Part shown: positions 34,684-48,945 of the stretch, piece after piece | Numbering within the stretch: position 1 is the stretch's first letter | Layout of the letters: the number at the start of each line of letters is the position of its first letter | From: Cryptomeria japonica | Lineage: Eukaryota; Streptophyta; Pinopsida; Cupressales; Cupressaceae | Assembly (NCBI RefSeq): GCF_030272615.1 | Contig: NC_081407.1 | Coordinates: forward strand, 377,635,132 to 377,699,131 | Direction: 5' to 3' | DNA length: 64,000 bases | Notes under the pieces: model-generated | Seen by the model: only the letters and a program-made list of their open reading frames with translations | Told to the model about the DNA's origin: nothing | Databases searched by the model: none | Made by a program: the position numbers and the translations under genes

Positions 34684-35420
34684 GACATAGATAACAAAAT
34701 TAGCATAGGTAACAAGGGCTTCGGTAGCTCGAAATCCAATGGAAGTAATAAATCCAAATTAAGTGCTTGCAGCCCTATTCCTGTTCTGGGATAAGTTGAT
34801 TTTAAACCACCAATAGCATATGCAAGGGCACCCATTGATATTTATCCGCTCAAAGAAGCGCTAGTTTAACTCACCACCCTTGAAGTTTATCTTAGGTAGG
34901 GGTATTGGCATTGATGGGAAGAGATAGAAGCAAAGCCACTAGCATCTATTTTAGTTCCAAATCCCCTTGCCACGCTACGGGTTTACCACCCAGCAACTCC
35001 TATGATCGGAGATACTGCGCAATGTTAATGCTTTGAAAGGTTGATATTCATGTAACTTACCGAAGACGTGGGTGGTAGAATAAGGAGCATCAACATTTCA
35101 CATGTTACTCAACAAAATGCTCAGGTGAATCATGGAGGTTTAGACAGTGCATCCGACATGTTTGACAAAATGTCTCAAAGAAATGTCATCTCATGTAATA
35201 CAACAATTGCAGGATATGCACAAAATGGATTTCCTGAAAAAGATTTCGAATCTTTAAAGCAAATTCAAAACGGAAAGTGTCGATTTGAACGTCACAACCT
35301 TTGCCAGTTCCTCACGTGGTATGAACATCCACAAAGCATAATAGAATTCAGGATTTTCATGAGAAGTTATAATTGTAAATGCTCCCGCAGGCATGCAATA
35401 CAAAATGTTGAAACATGACT
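34684..35420 (+). repeat. Direct repeat R, copy 2, with PPR relic
   Basis: Partner of 28141-28880. Its PPR part (35068-35418) reads GLDSASDMFDKMSQRNVISC and NTTIAGYAQNGFPEKDFESL, with the same later frame loss as copy 1. The shared frame loss dates the damage before the duplication. Confidence 0.8.
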
Positions 35421-35730
35421 CGTGTAAAATACAATTTGCAGTGGAGCTATCAAGATCTTTTAATGAATGACTCTAGAACCATTTTGTGTGTGCCTTATTC
35501 AGTGGAAGTTGGTTGCACATACTTCAATCACATGATTATTAATATTCTTCAGAACATGATTGGTGGAATCCACAACGTATGAATGCAAAGAATCAATCAT
35601 GCGATCATGCAAGCCTTCTAATTATGAAAAGATGTGTTATGAAATTAAAGAATGCTTGACAGAAGTAGATGCAATTGAAAAGCGTGTTCTTGAAGTCAAT
35701 ATATTTGTGGGCAAATGTTTCTTTTAAGTC
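35421..35730 (+). pseudogene. C-terminal PPR relic
   Basis: Behind repeat R the PPR-like reading goes on with FVCALFSGSWLH, then MCYEIKECLTEVDAIEKRV (near 35630-35690), which looks like the part after the last PPR repeats (E-motif region) of PLS proteins. Copy 1 lacks this extension, having an A/T-rich sequence and the copia LTR instead. Confidence 0.5.
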
Positions 35731-35901
35731 AATGGTGAAAACATTAATATACTGCAATTGTTGGTACTTACGATAATAACATAATGCGAATGAAGCAAAT
35801 GATGATGGAGAACTACTTCAGAAAGATCCATAACTTGAAAATTATAATGTTCCAAGTGGTTCTTTTTGTATATGTGACTTTTTTCACTAATTGTAACTAA
35901 A

Positions 35902-36303
35902 TGTTAGAAAGTGGACCTTATTCACGCAAAATTGAAGTAGTTTCTAACTAAAGGTTTTTTTGCATAGAAATGAGTTAGTTATTAACTTATCAAAGTTAGT
36001 TACTAAGTTGGTTATTTTGGGAAGCCTATAAAGACAAGGCTATTTCATTTGTAAAGGGGAGACTTTTACAACAGGGGAAAAACTCTGCAAATTTTGTAGA
36101 GGAACTAAATAAGAACTTTTAATGTTCATACCTTTGTACTAAGGGGTTTTTGAGCTTGTATATTTTTAAAAAGATTAATGAAGAATGCGTTGAGTTCGTG
36201 TGTCTTGAATGTATTCATGAGTTATCATTACTAATTTCTCGTATGTTGAATTAGTAATCCCTTTATGTATTGGTGAAAAATATTGATGAAGCACATCATT
36301 TCA
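35902..36303 (+). mobile_element. Probable copia-type LTR with adjacent primer site
   Basis: The block begins TGTTAG, contains TATAAAG (36027-36033) and ends TTTCA. It is followed at once by TGGTATCTTGAC (36304), whose first seven bases match the initiator-Met primer site. That gives a 402-base LTR. No second LTR or coding part follows, so it is a remnant. It is not the partner of the LTR ending at 29341, as the sequences differ. Confidence 0.55.
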
Positions 36304-38555
<2,252 letters not shown>

Positions 38556-38745
38556 TAGGAGGTTAGACAAGTTGTTTTGTAGGTTGTAGCAGTAATAAAG
38601 TTCTAGAGGAATTTAGAGAGAAGTATTCTTGTAACCCATTTAAAGGAATAACACAAGCATTGTTCTCCTTGGTGTGGTATTTTTCCCACAAGGGTTTCAC
38701 CATGCCAATCACATTTTCTTGAAAGATTCTAAAGTATTTTTAACA
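38556..38745 (+). mobile_element. Possible copia LTR fragment
   Basis: The text CTCCTTGGTGTGG, then TTTTTCCCACAAGGGTTTC (38670-38700), resembles the final part of many copia LTRs, which have GTGG-TTTTCCC-GGGTTTCCAC. It is repeated in unit 2 (near 43590-43620). No primer site follows, so it is only a fragment. Confidence 0.35.
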
Positions 38746-38929
38746 AACCCATCCTATTCTTATCTTGCAATCATAATATTTCATGAGGTAACAACAACTA
38801 TGAGTTTTAATGGATGCTTTCATTAAAGGAGTTGCTGCGTATCCTTCCTCAATTGTGTAAACTACTTTATGTAAAACTTTATTGGATTTATATCTTAAGA
38901 CTGAAATCTAAACTTAATTATTATTATAA

Positions 38930-41900
38930 TGACATCAAGCAAACAATAGGGTAAAGAAAAATCGAAGCAAAGCAAAACCTTAGACAAAAGACGTTTGGTG
39001 ATTATATTAAGGAAAACCAAATCCTAAACAGAACAGTAATAAGAAAAACCTCCTATCCTCTTGTCCTTTGTGGGAGGGACAAGAGGATAGGAGGTTTTCC
39101 TTAATACTATTATGTATTCTATGCACCCCAATAATAGGTGAGCCCTCCCTATCCCTGAAGATCCTATTATTTCTCTCCTTCCATCGACCCAAAGAAATGT
39201 GAGGCATCATGCAACTCCAGAGTACTCTAAGAGAGGTATTTCCCGAGGGACAAACCCATTGGAACTAACAATCCCTGATATTACTCGACTAAAGCCAACA
39301 TAACTTGCACAGCTTAAAGAAGAAGACCCAAGCTTAAATAGAAAATAGGCAATGTAGGAGGATGTTGTTAGCATTCTCTGCATTCTCTTTACATAGGAAA
39401 CATATGTTGGGGACAGCCATACCTCTTTTACAAAGATTGCCAATGGTTAGAACCTTCTCCTGCATAAAGAGCGAGAAAAAATATATCAATTTTGGGAATC
39501 AAGATATTGTTCCAGATACCAGCCCAAAAGGGGGCTAGAGACAAGGACTTAGTGATGATCTAAAAAATCATTAGCAATAGAGAAGACCCCATAGGGTGAT
39601 TTACTCCAAAAAAAATTATCAACAACATGAAACAAGGGAGTATGAATCCGTAAAAGCCACTCCTAGATAGGTCAAAGGGAAGAATCAATGCTAACAAGAT
39701 CAATCCACGCTCCCTCACAAATATAATTAGCAACCTGGACACCAACAAGTCTAATACATTTGTTCATGTGACTGTCCACCCATGAGAAGATGGATAAGGA
39801 ACCTTCCCCCACCCAATAGTCATCCTAGAAGTGTAGATTTCTACCATCTCCAAGATACCATCTCATCCCTTGAGAAATAATATCCTTCTAATTGAAAAAA
39901 TTCTTCCACATATCACATGCCACAAAGAGAAATAGGTAATTCTCCAAGGCATCTTCGATTCCCTAAATATGATAGTTATGATGGAATATAGAGATCCATT
40001 CATTATCCTCTTTAAGACATATACATAATTATTTGGATAATACAACTATGTTTAAATCTTGCATCTGTCTAAGGGCTAGGCCACCAAGCTTTTTAGGGAG
40101 AACACTTATTCCCATGAAAGAATATGCAATTTATTTTTACTTTAAGACCTAGACCACAAAAATGTCTTTCGAATCTTTTCCATGCACTCCACAAATTTCA
40201 CTAGGACTTTAAATAAATTCTTGGCATAAATCAGAAGCAATGGGTATTTTATAAGAAGGAGTTTACCAACTTGGCTAAGGAGGGAACCTTTCCACCCTGC
40301 CAACTTCTTATAAAATCTATCAATAATACTTGACCAAAATGTCTTTGGAGGACCAAGGCATAGAGGTAGACCCAAATAAGTATCTGATAGAGTGCCAATT
40401 TTAAACGACAAAATTTCAGCAATTTTATTCTATCTATAAGCATGGGTGTTGAGGAAGAAGATAGAGATTTTGGGTAAGCTTATCCTCTATCCAGATCCTC
40501 TTTCATATAGGGACAAAATGGCCTTCAATACTTTATCTTTCCTAACATAACTCTCTCCAATAAGGATAGTATCATAAAAAAATTATGGGAACACAAGATA
40601 TTGAGAGGAATGCTTAAGGCCTTTTAAATTGCCCATTAAGATACCCTATTGGGTAACCTTACTCAGAGCTTCACTCATTAAGATGAAGAAAAAGGGGGAC
40701 AGAGGATCACCCTACTGAATACCTCTTGAGGCAGAGAAAAAACCAGAGGGGGAACCATTAATGAAGACAAAAAAATTCAGCATAGATATGCATTGTTCAA
40801 CCAACTGAAGAAAATGACTGTAAAAACTAAAAGCCTGTAGGACACTTATCAAAAAATGGCAACTAACCCGATGATAGGCCTTCAAAAGATCGATCTTCAG
40901 AAGCAAACCGACATTATTAAAAAAAGAGAATAGACATTTTCATCAACCACAATAATAGAATCCAAAACCTGTCAGCCAGGGATCAAACCATTTTGATGTC
41001 TGGAAATCAACATAGGCATGATAGCTTTGAGTCAGAAAACCAGAATCTTAGAGATAATCTTATAAATCGACTTACACAAACTAATGGGTCTTAAATCCTG
41101 AAAGTTGCTAGCATTAGGTTTTTCAGGGATAAAAACAAAAAATTTGGCATTCAACTCTTTGAAAAGAGAACTGGAACCAAATAACTCTCTAGCAACCTCA
41201 AAAACATCATTACCAACAATTTGCCAATACATTTGGAAAAAATAAACATCGGAAACCATATGAGCTTGGAACTTGGTTCCCTTCAAAGGAGAAAGTGGCT
41301 TTATTAACCTCTTCAAAACTCAGGATTCTGGTAAGCTCCTTGTTGGTCTCCAGGGTGACCTTAAGCAAAACCTCCTAAAGAATATTCTCTAGGGCCTAAA
41401 GATCCAGAGGACCATCCTCAAAGAGGAGGGAGGAGAATAAATCAATGGCCTCCTTAGACAAACCCTACTTCTTATCCACCAAATAGTTGTTAACCTATAA
41501 CTTCTTAATTCTATTGGTAGCTCTATGTTTCATAGTGGTGATATGAAAAAATTTAGTATTCTTGTCCCCACTTTTAAGCCATACAACTCTGGATCTATGT
41601 TTCCAATATTCCTCTTCCTTAGAAATAATGTCATGAACCTTATTCAATAGTTTAATATCTTTATCCATGATTCTAGGCTTGTATCCCAACCCTTGACTAA
41701 GAAATTGAATATCATCCAACTCCTTCTTTATGTTTTCCTTTTGCTGAAAAATATTCCCAAACACAGATTTGTTCCACTATAGAATATTGGATTTAACATT
41801 GGACAATTTGTTAACAATTCTATATATACCAGTCCCTTGAATAATAATGTCCGACCATTCTGAAATCTTATCCTGAAGTTCCTGATTGATGGTCCACATT

Positions 41901-42874
41901 TTCTTAAATCTAAAGAGAAAAGATATTCTACCATAAAGGGGCGCCATATTCAAGATAATCAGGAAATGGTCCGATCCAATTCTAGAGAGATAGGACATGG
42001 TACAAGAATTTTGGTAAGCCAATTTAGCAAAATTATACCTTGATCAAGTTTGACCTGAATAAGGTCTGAACCACTCCTTCTATTAGACCATGTAAATGAG
42101 CACCAATAAGATCCAGGTCCAATAAACAAAGAGTATTGATCATATCAAGAAGATCTTGTTTAGTTTCCTTAGAGATTAGAGCACCACCCATTTTCTCTCC
42201 GCTACAAAGAGGAGTATTAAAATCCCCCTTAAGAAACCATCTATCATTCAGGAAAGAAATTCTAGCCTGACTCAAGGAACCCCGAAGATTTCTCCTGGCA
42301 CTTATCCCATTGGGGGCATAAATATTAGATAAAACCCATGAATAGCCATCCTTGAGACCAGTGAATCTAGTAGCAATATAATTAGCACAAGTAAGAACTA
42401 CCATACCTTGAAGGATCCTCATGTTCCATAGAGTGGCTAAGCCACCTGGGGCTCCATCTGCATCAGAGCAATGAACAACACAATCTTTAAAAATGGCTAA
42501 CTTGATTCTCTCCACTCTGCTAGAAGGCATCTTTGTCTCCTGAATGAGACAAATATCTGGTTTATGATCTCTTACAATATTGGAAAGGAGATCATTTTTG
42601 TGGGAGTGATTAATCCCCCTAATATTCGATGAGATGATTTTAATTTGATAGGGGAGGGGGATCCAATCCCCATATCCTAAACAGTTCTCTAAACCCCATC
42701 TACAATAGCGGCTTTAGTTAGCCTATCCCTGCGTACACTATTTGGTAATCTTCCCACCCCTTTAGGTTCATACCCACAATCCATCCCCTGTCGTTTTCTG
42801 GTTGTGACACCCAAAGCTCCCAATGTTGAGACATTGGTAATAGGAGATGGTGGACTCCTTTGATTCCTTGATTT
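38930..42874 (-). pseudogene. L1-type LINE, copy 1, 5' truncated
   Basis: Minus-strand pieces of a plant L1-type ORF2 in order: endonuclease (GGLATLWN, SNIYAPNGISARRNL, LKGDFNTPLCSGEKMGG, 42190-42470), SDHFLIIL (near 41960), VVWLKSGDKNTKFFH (near 41560), reverse transcriptase (KPNASNFQDLRPISLCKSIYK near 41100; LLKIDLLKAYHR near 40880; FINGSPSGFFSASRGIQ near 40730), then a Cys-Cys-His-Cys region (CFLCKENAEN, near 39380) and the C-terminal RWKERNNRIF (near 39160). Many stops and frameshifts make it dead. ORF1 is absent, because the tandem-duplication junction at 42875 cuts the element. The DDT motif is corrupted. It is nearly identical to copy 2, including many shared lesions. Confidence 0.88.
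39045..39098. repeat. 22-bp perfect hairpin near the LINE 3' end, copy 1
   Basis: Arms 39045-39066 (AAAACCTCCTATCCTC...) and 39077-39098 are exact reverse complements with a 10-base loop. A second pairing is possible: 39005-39018 is the exact complement of 39093-39106, overlapping the right arm. It lies in the last part of the LINE coding sequence. Confidence 0.92.
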
Positions 42875-45800
42875 GACTTAGGTTAAAATTATTTGTATCA
42901 TAGGTTAAAATTATATGTATTGTAATTTGATTTTGAGAAATGAGGTTGCATAGGAAATATTAAGAATTGTATTCTACTTAAGTCTTAGATTATTAAATTA
43001 CATGAGCACAACCTTAAGCCAACTAAAATAAATCATTTTAATATTATAATAAGAAGATATAGATGACATAAAAGAAAAGAAAATACAATAGAGATAGTAC
43101 TTAGTAAAAAATACTCAAATCTAGTGAATGTCCCATTCTTTTTAATCACGCAAAAGTGACACCCATTACAAAAAAATAGGCATCATTAAATAAAAATAGT
43201 GAATCAATTAAGAAGCTAATATTATATAAATATACAAAATAAAAATTAAATCAAATGTATAATACTAATTTATAATTGCATCATTTACGAGTGCTTAAAA
43301 TAGGAATATCAAAAAAAAATTGTAAAATTTTAAGTTGAGGGTTATGTTTCTAGCAAACAAATGATTCTTAGACAACCCATTATAAGAGATATGGGGAACT
43401 AGAATTTAGAGCATACTGAAATATTTTAATAAGTGAAGAAAAAATTCAATGAAATCAAACTCTTTGTACTGTTGTAGGAGGTTAGACAAGTTGTTTTGTA
43501 GGTTGTAGCAGTAATAAAGTTCTAGAGGAATTTAGAGAGAAGTATTCTTGTAACCCATTTGAAGGAATAACACAAGCATTGATCTCTTTGGTGTTGTCTT
43601 TTTCTCACAAGGGTTTCACCATGCCAATCACATTTTCTTGAAAGATTCTAAAGTATTTTTAACAAACCCATCCTATGCTTATCTTGCAATCATAATATTT
43701 CATGAGGTAACAACAACTATGAGTTTTAATGGATGCTTTCATTAAAGGAGTTGCTGCATATCCTTCCTCAATTGTGTAAATTACTTTATGTAAAACTTTA
43801 TTGGATTTATATATTAAGACTGAAATCTAAACTTAATTATTATTATAATGACATCAAGCAAACAATAAGGTAAAGAAAAATCGAAGCCAAGCAAAACCTT
43901 AGACAAAAGACGTTTGGTGATTATATTAAGGAAAACCAAATCCTAAACAGAACAGTAATAAGAAAAACCTCCTATCCTCTTGTCCTTTGTGGGAGGGACA
44001 AGAGGATAGGAGGTTTTCCTTAATACTGTTATGTATTCTATGCACCCTAATAATAGGTGAGCCCACCCTATCCCTAAAGATCCTATTATTTCTCTCCTTC
44101 CATAAACCCAAATAAATGTGAGGCATCATGCAACTCCAAAGCACTCTAAGAGAGGCATTTCCCAAGGGACAAACCCATTGGAACTAACAATCCCTTATAT
44201 TACTCGACTAAATCCACCATAACTCGCACAGCTAAAAGAAGAAGACCCAAACTTAAATAGAAAATAGGCAATGTAGGAGGATGTTGTTAGCATTCTCCGC
44301 ATTCTCTTTATATAGGAAACATATGTTGGGGACAGCCATACCTCTTTTACAAAGATTGCCAATGGTTAGAACGTTCTCTTGCATAAAGAGCAAGAAAAAA
44401 TATATCAATTGTGGTGATCAAGAAATTGTTCCAGATACCAGCCCAAAAGGGGGCCAGAGACAAGGACTTAGTGATGATCTGAAAAATCATTAGCAATAGA
44501 GAAGACCCCATAGGGCGATTTACTCCAAAAAAAATTATCAACAACATGAAACAAGGGAGTATGAATCCGTGAAAGCCACTCCTAGATAGGTAAAAGCAAA
44601 GAATCAATACTAACAAGATCAATCCACACTCCCTCGCGAATATAATTATCAACCCAGACACCAACAAGTCTAATACATTTGTTCTTGAGACTGTCCACCC
44701 ATGATAAGATGGATAAGGAACTGTCCCCTGCCCAACAGTCATCCTAGAAATAATATCCTTCTAATTGAAAAAATTCTTCCACATATCACATGCCGCAAAG
44801 GGAAATAGGTAATTCTCCAAGGCATCTTCAATTCCCTAAATGTGATATTTGTGATGGAATATAGAGATCCATTCATTATCCTCTTTAAGACATATACATA
44901 ATTATTTGGGTCACACAACTATGTTTAAATCCTACATCTATCTGAGGGATAGGCCACCAAGCTTTTTAGGGAGAACAACTATTCCCATGAAAGAATATGC
45001 AATTTATTGTTACTTTAACACCTAGACCACAAAAAGGTCTTTCGAATCTTTTCCATGCACTCCACAAATTTCACTAGGATTTTAAATAAATTCTTGGCAT
45101 AATTCAGAAGCAATGGGTATTTTATAAGGAGTTTACCAACTTTGCTAAGGAGGGCACCTTTCCACCCTACCAACTTCTTATAAAATCTGTCAATAATACT
45201 TGACCAAAATGTCTTCGGAGGACCAAGGCATAGAGGTAGGCCCAAATAAGTACCTGATAGAGTGCCAATTTTAAACCCCAAAATTTCAGCAATTTTATTC
45301 TATCTAAAAGCAGGGGTGTTGAGGAAGAAGATAGAGATTTTGGGTAAGCTTATCCTCTATCCAGATCCTCTTTCATATAGGCACAAAATGGCCTTCAATA
45401 CTTTATCTTTCCTATCATAACTCTCTCCAATAAGGACAGTATCATAAAAAAATTATGGGAACACAGAAGATATTGAGAGGAACGCTTAAGGCCTTTTAAA
45501 TTGCCCATTTTGATACCCTGTTGGATAACCTTACTCAGAGCTTCACTCATTAAGATGAAGACAAAGGGGGACAGAGGATCACCCTACTGAATACCTCTAG
45601 AGGTAGAGAAAAAACCAGAGGGGGAACCATTAATGAAGACAAAAAAATTCAGCATAGATATGTATTGTTCAACCAACTGAAAAAAATGACTATAAAAACT
45701 AAAAGCCTGTAGGACACTATTAAAAAACGGGCAATTAACCCGATCATAGGGCTTCAAAAGATCGATCTTGAGAAGGAAACTGACGTTATTAAAAAAAGAG

Positions 45801-47748
45801 AATAGACATTTTCATCAACCACAATAATAGAATCCAAAACCTGTCGGCCAGGGATGAAACCATTTTGATGTCTGGAAATCAACATAGGCATGATAGCTTT
45901 GAGTCTGAAAACCAGAATCCTAGAGATAATCTTATAAATTGACTTACACAAACTAATGGGTATAAAATCTTGAAAGTTGCTAGCATTAGGTTTTTCAAGG
46001 ATAAAAACAAAAAAGGCGACGTTCAACTCTTTGAAAAGAGAACTGGAACCAAATAACTCTCTAGCAACATCAAAAACATCATTACCACAATCTGCCAATA
46101 CATTTGGAAAAAATAAACATCGGAAAACCATATGAGCTTGGAACTTTGTTCCCTTCAAAGGAGAAAGTAGCTTTATTAACCTCTACAAAACTCAGGATTT
46201 TGGTAAGCTCCTTGTTGATCTCTAGGGTGACCTTAAGCAAAACCTCCTAAAGAATATTCTCTAGGGCGTGAAGATCCAGAGGACCATCCTCAAAGAGGAG
46301 GGTGGAGAATAAATCGATGGCCTCCTTAGACAAATCCTACTTCTTATCCACCCACTAGTTGTTAACCTATAACTTCTTAATTCTATTGGTAGCTCTATGT
46401 TTCAGAGTGGTCATATGAAAAAATTTAGTATTCTTGTCCCCACTTTTAAGCCATACAACTCTGGATCTCTGTTTCCAATATTCCTCTTCCTTAGAAATAA
46501 TGTCATGAAGCTTATTCAATAGTTTAATATCTTTATCCATGATTCTAGGCTTGTATCCCAACCCCTGACTAAGAAATTGAATATCATCCAACTCCTTCTT
46601 TATGTTTTGCTTTGCTGAAAAATATTCCCGAACACAGATTTGTTCCACTATAGAATATTGGATTTAACATTGGACAATTTGTTAACAATTCTATATATAC
46701 CAGTCCCCTGAATAATAATGTCCCACCATTCTGAAATCTTATCCTGAAGTTCCAGATTGATGGTCCACATTTTCTCAAATCTAAACGGAATGGATCTTCT
46801 GCCATAAAGGGGCAGCATATTCAGGATAATCAGGAAATGGTCCGATCCAATTCTAGAGAGATAGGACAAGGTAAAAGAATTTTTGTAAGCCAATTTGGCA
46901 AAATTAGACCTCGATCAAGTTTGACCTGAATAAGGTCTGATCCACTCCTTCTATTAGACCATGTAAATGAGCACCAATAAGATCCAGGTCCAATAAACAA
47001 AGAGCATTGATCATATCAAGAAGATCTTGTTTAGTTTCCTTAGAGATTAGATCACCACCCATTTTCTCTCCGCTACAAAGAGGAGTATTAAAATCCCCCT
47101 TAAGAATCCATCTATCATTCGGGAAAGAAAGTCTAGCCTAACTCAAGGAACCCCAAAGATTTCTCCTAGCACTTATCCCATTGGGGGAATAAATATTAGA
47201 TAAAATCCATGAATAACCATCCTTGAGACCAGTGAATCTAGTAGCAATATAATTAGCACAAGTAAGAACTACCATACCTCGAAGGATCCTCATGTTCCAT
47301 AGAGTGGCTAATCCACCTGGGGCTCCATCTGCATCAGAGCAATGAACAACACAATCTTTAAAAATGGCTAACTTGATTTTCTCCACTCTTCTAGAAGACA
47401 TGTTTGTCTCCTGAATGAGACAAATATCCGGTTTATGATCTCTTACAATATTGGAAAGGAGATCATTTTTTTGGGGGTGATTAAGCCACGTAATATTCGA
47501 TGAGATGATTTTCATTTGATAGGGGACGGGGATCCAATCCACATATCCTAAACAGTTCTCTAAACCCCATCTACAATAGCGGCTTTAGTTAGCCTATCCC
47601 TGCGTACACTATTTGGTAATCTTCCCACCCCTTTAGGTTCATACCCACAATCCATCCCCTGTCATTTTCTGGTTGTGACACCCAAAGCTCCCAATGTTGA
47701 GACATTGGTAATAGGAGATGGTGGATTCCTTCTTTGATTCCTAGATTT
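42875..47748. repeat. Tandem duplication, unit 2
   Basis: Close copy of 37974-42874 with a small extra duplication just after the junction (GGTTAAAATTAT twice within 22 bases, near 42890-42915). It contains the 3' part of LINE copy 2, which continues past the right edge into ORF1. This shows that unit 2 keeps the original right flank. Confidence 0.85.
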
Positions 47749-48945
47749 GACTTGAGTAAAAGGATTGGATATCTCTGAAATATCCATAGGGATATCAATC
47801 ACCATCTCCCATCAACTTTCTCAAGATTATCCTACTCTATATTCCTACTCATATCAATAACCAACTGAATGGGGGTTTCTACAGTCACCCCATTATCCTT
47901 TTGAACAGAATCCTCAATATTAACTTGGGGGTCAACCTGTGGTGGAATAGAAACCATTTCCTTAACATTCCCATTCGTGCTTTATTTATCTGGCACATCT
48001 GAAGATTCTTTCTTCTACAATGCATCACTAATTTCCCCCATAGGAGGAACCTGTTGGTTCTGGCCACTACCCTGACCCTCAACTTTCTTTTTCTAGATCT
48101 TTTTTGGTTTTGGTTTAGCTGAAAATTACTTCGCCCAGTGACCCACTTTTTATAGTGAAAACAAGCAAAAGGAATAGATTCATATTCCACCTTCTACACC
48201 CATAAGACAATTTTTGAGCTGAGTGTGATATCAGATGGTAAATTAGCAGCTTGTTTTACATTGAAACACAACCGACCCTAGACCGGCCTCTTTTTCGTTG
48301 CAGTCATCGAATCCACCGATAGAATCTCACCAAAGCAAGCCGCTAGACCTACAAAGATCACCTCATCACAGTACTCCAAAGGGAGTCCAAGAAGACAGAC
48401 TGAAATGGGTGCCTCATTGCACTCCCAAGATAGGATTAAAACCAGGTTTCCATTTCTTTAAGGCAAGGGAGGTTTTACCCAACATCCAAGGACCCTCTGC
48501 AAGGACAGATCTAAGATCCTCATCACATACAAAGGAGAAGGAGAAAAATTTATTATGAATTGCCACCACATCAATCTGACCTTTCCCTTTCCATTTCCGG
48601 GCAACCCATTCCCTAACCGATTCAATATTAGGGCGGGGGCCAACAAAATTCCCAACTAGAACCGACTCCATATTAGAAATATTTCTCTCCACAATGCAGT
48701 CTGATATGGAAATCAAGCAAGTACCCGAGCTAGGGTCTACTTTGTGAGGAACATGAGAAAGAGCTTTACCTTTAAGCCTGGATCAAAAATGACCTGACCA
48801 CAATTGGTTTCACTCCAACGAGGGTGAAAAATCTATTGATGAGGATTTGGGCCCCTCCACAACATGCTTCCTAGAAGCAGAGGAATATTTTCCATTTGTC
48901 GAGATACGTCGAGTCCCACCATCCCAAACCCCGTGAACACTGCCA
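43850..48945 (-). pseudogene. L1-type LINE, copy 2, with ORF1 and ORF2
   Basis: The most complete LINE of the window. ORF1 (about 47760-48945) shows a DUF4283-like part (VGNFVGPRPNIESVREWV, VCDEDLRSVLAEGPWML near 48480-48650) and a zinc-knuckle region (IPFACFHYKKV and GHWAK near 48130-48170). ORF2 begins near 47515 (MKIISSNITWLNHPQKNDLL, CLIQETNMSS) with endonuclease (ILKGDFNTPLCSGEKMGG), SDHFLIIL, VVWLKSGDKNTKFFH, reverse transcriptase (KPNASNFQDFIPISLCKSIY, NGFIPGRQVLDSI near 45850) and the C-terminal WKERNNRIF. Stops and frameshifts are spread over both frames, so it is inactive. The 3' end probably lies near 43840, where the minus strand has an A/T-rich ATAATAATAATTAA-like tail. Edges are approximate. 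Confidence 0.88.
43964..44017. repeat. 22-bp perfect hairpin near the LINE 3' end, copy 2
   Basis: Same arms and loop as in copy 1 (arms 43964-43985 and 43996-44017). The hairpin is free of changes although the sequence around it has several. Confidence 0.92.

Noticed and set aside
34650-34835. 61-codon Leu-rich frame on the minus strand, suggestive of a membrane segment
   Set aside because: The repeat copy near 28141-28459 does not keep the frame; no family match.
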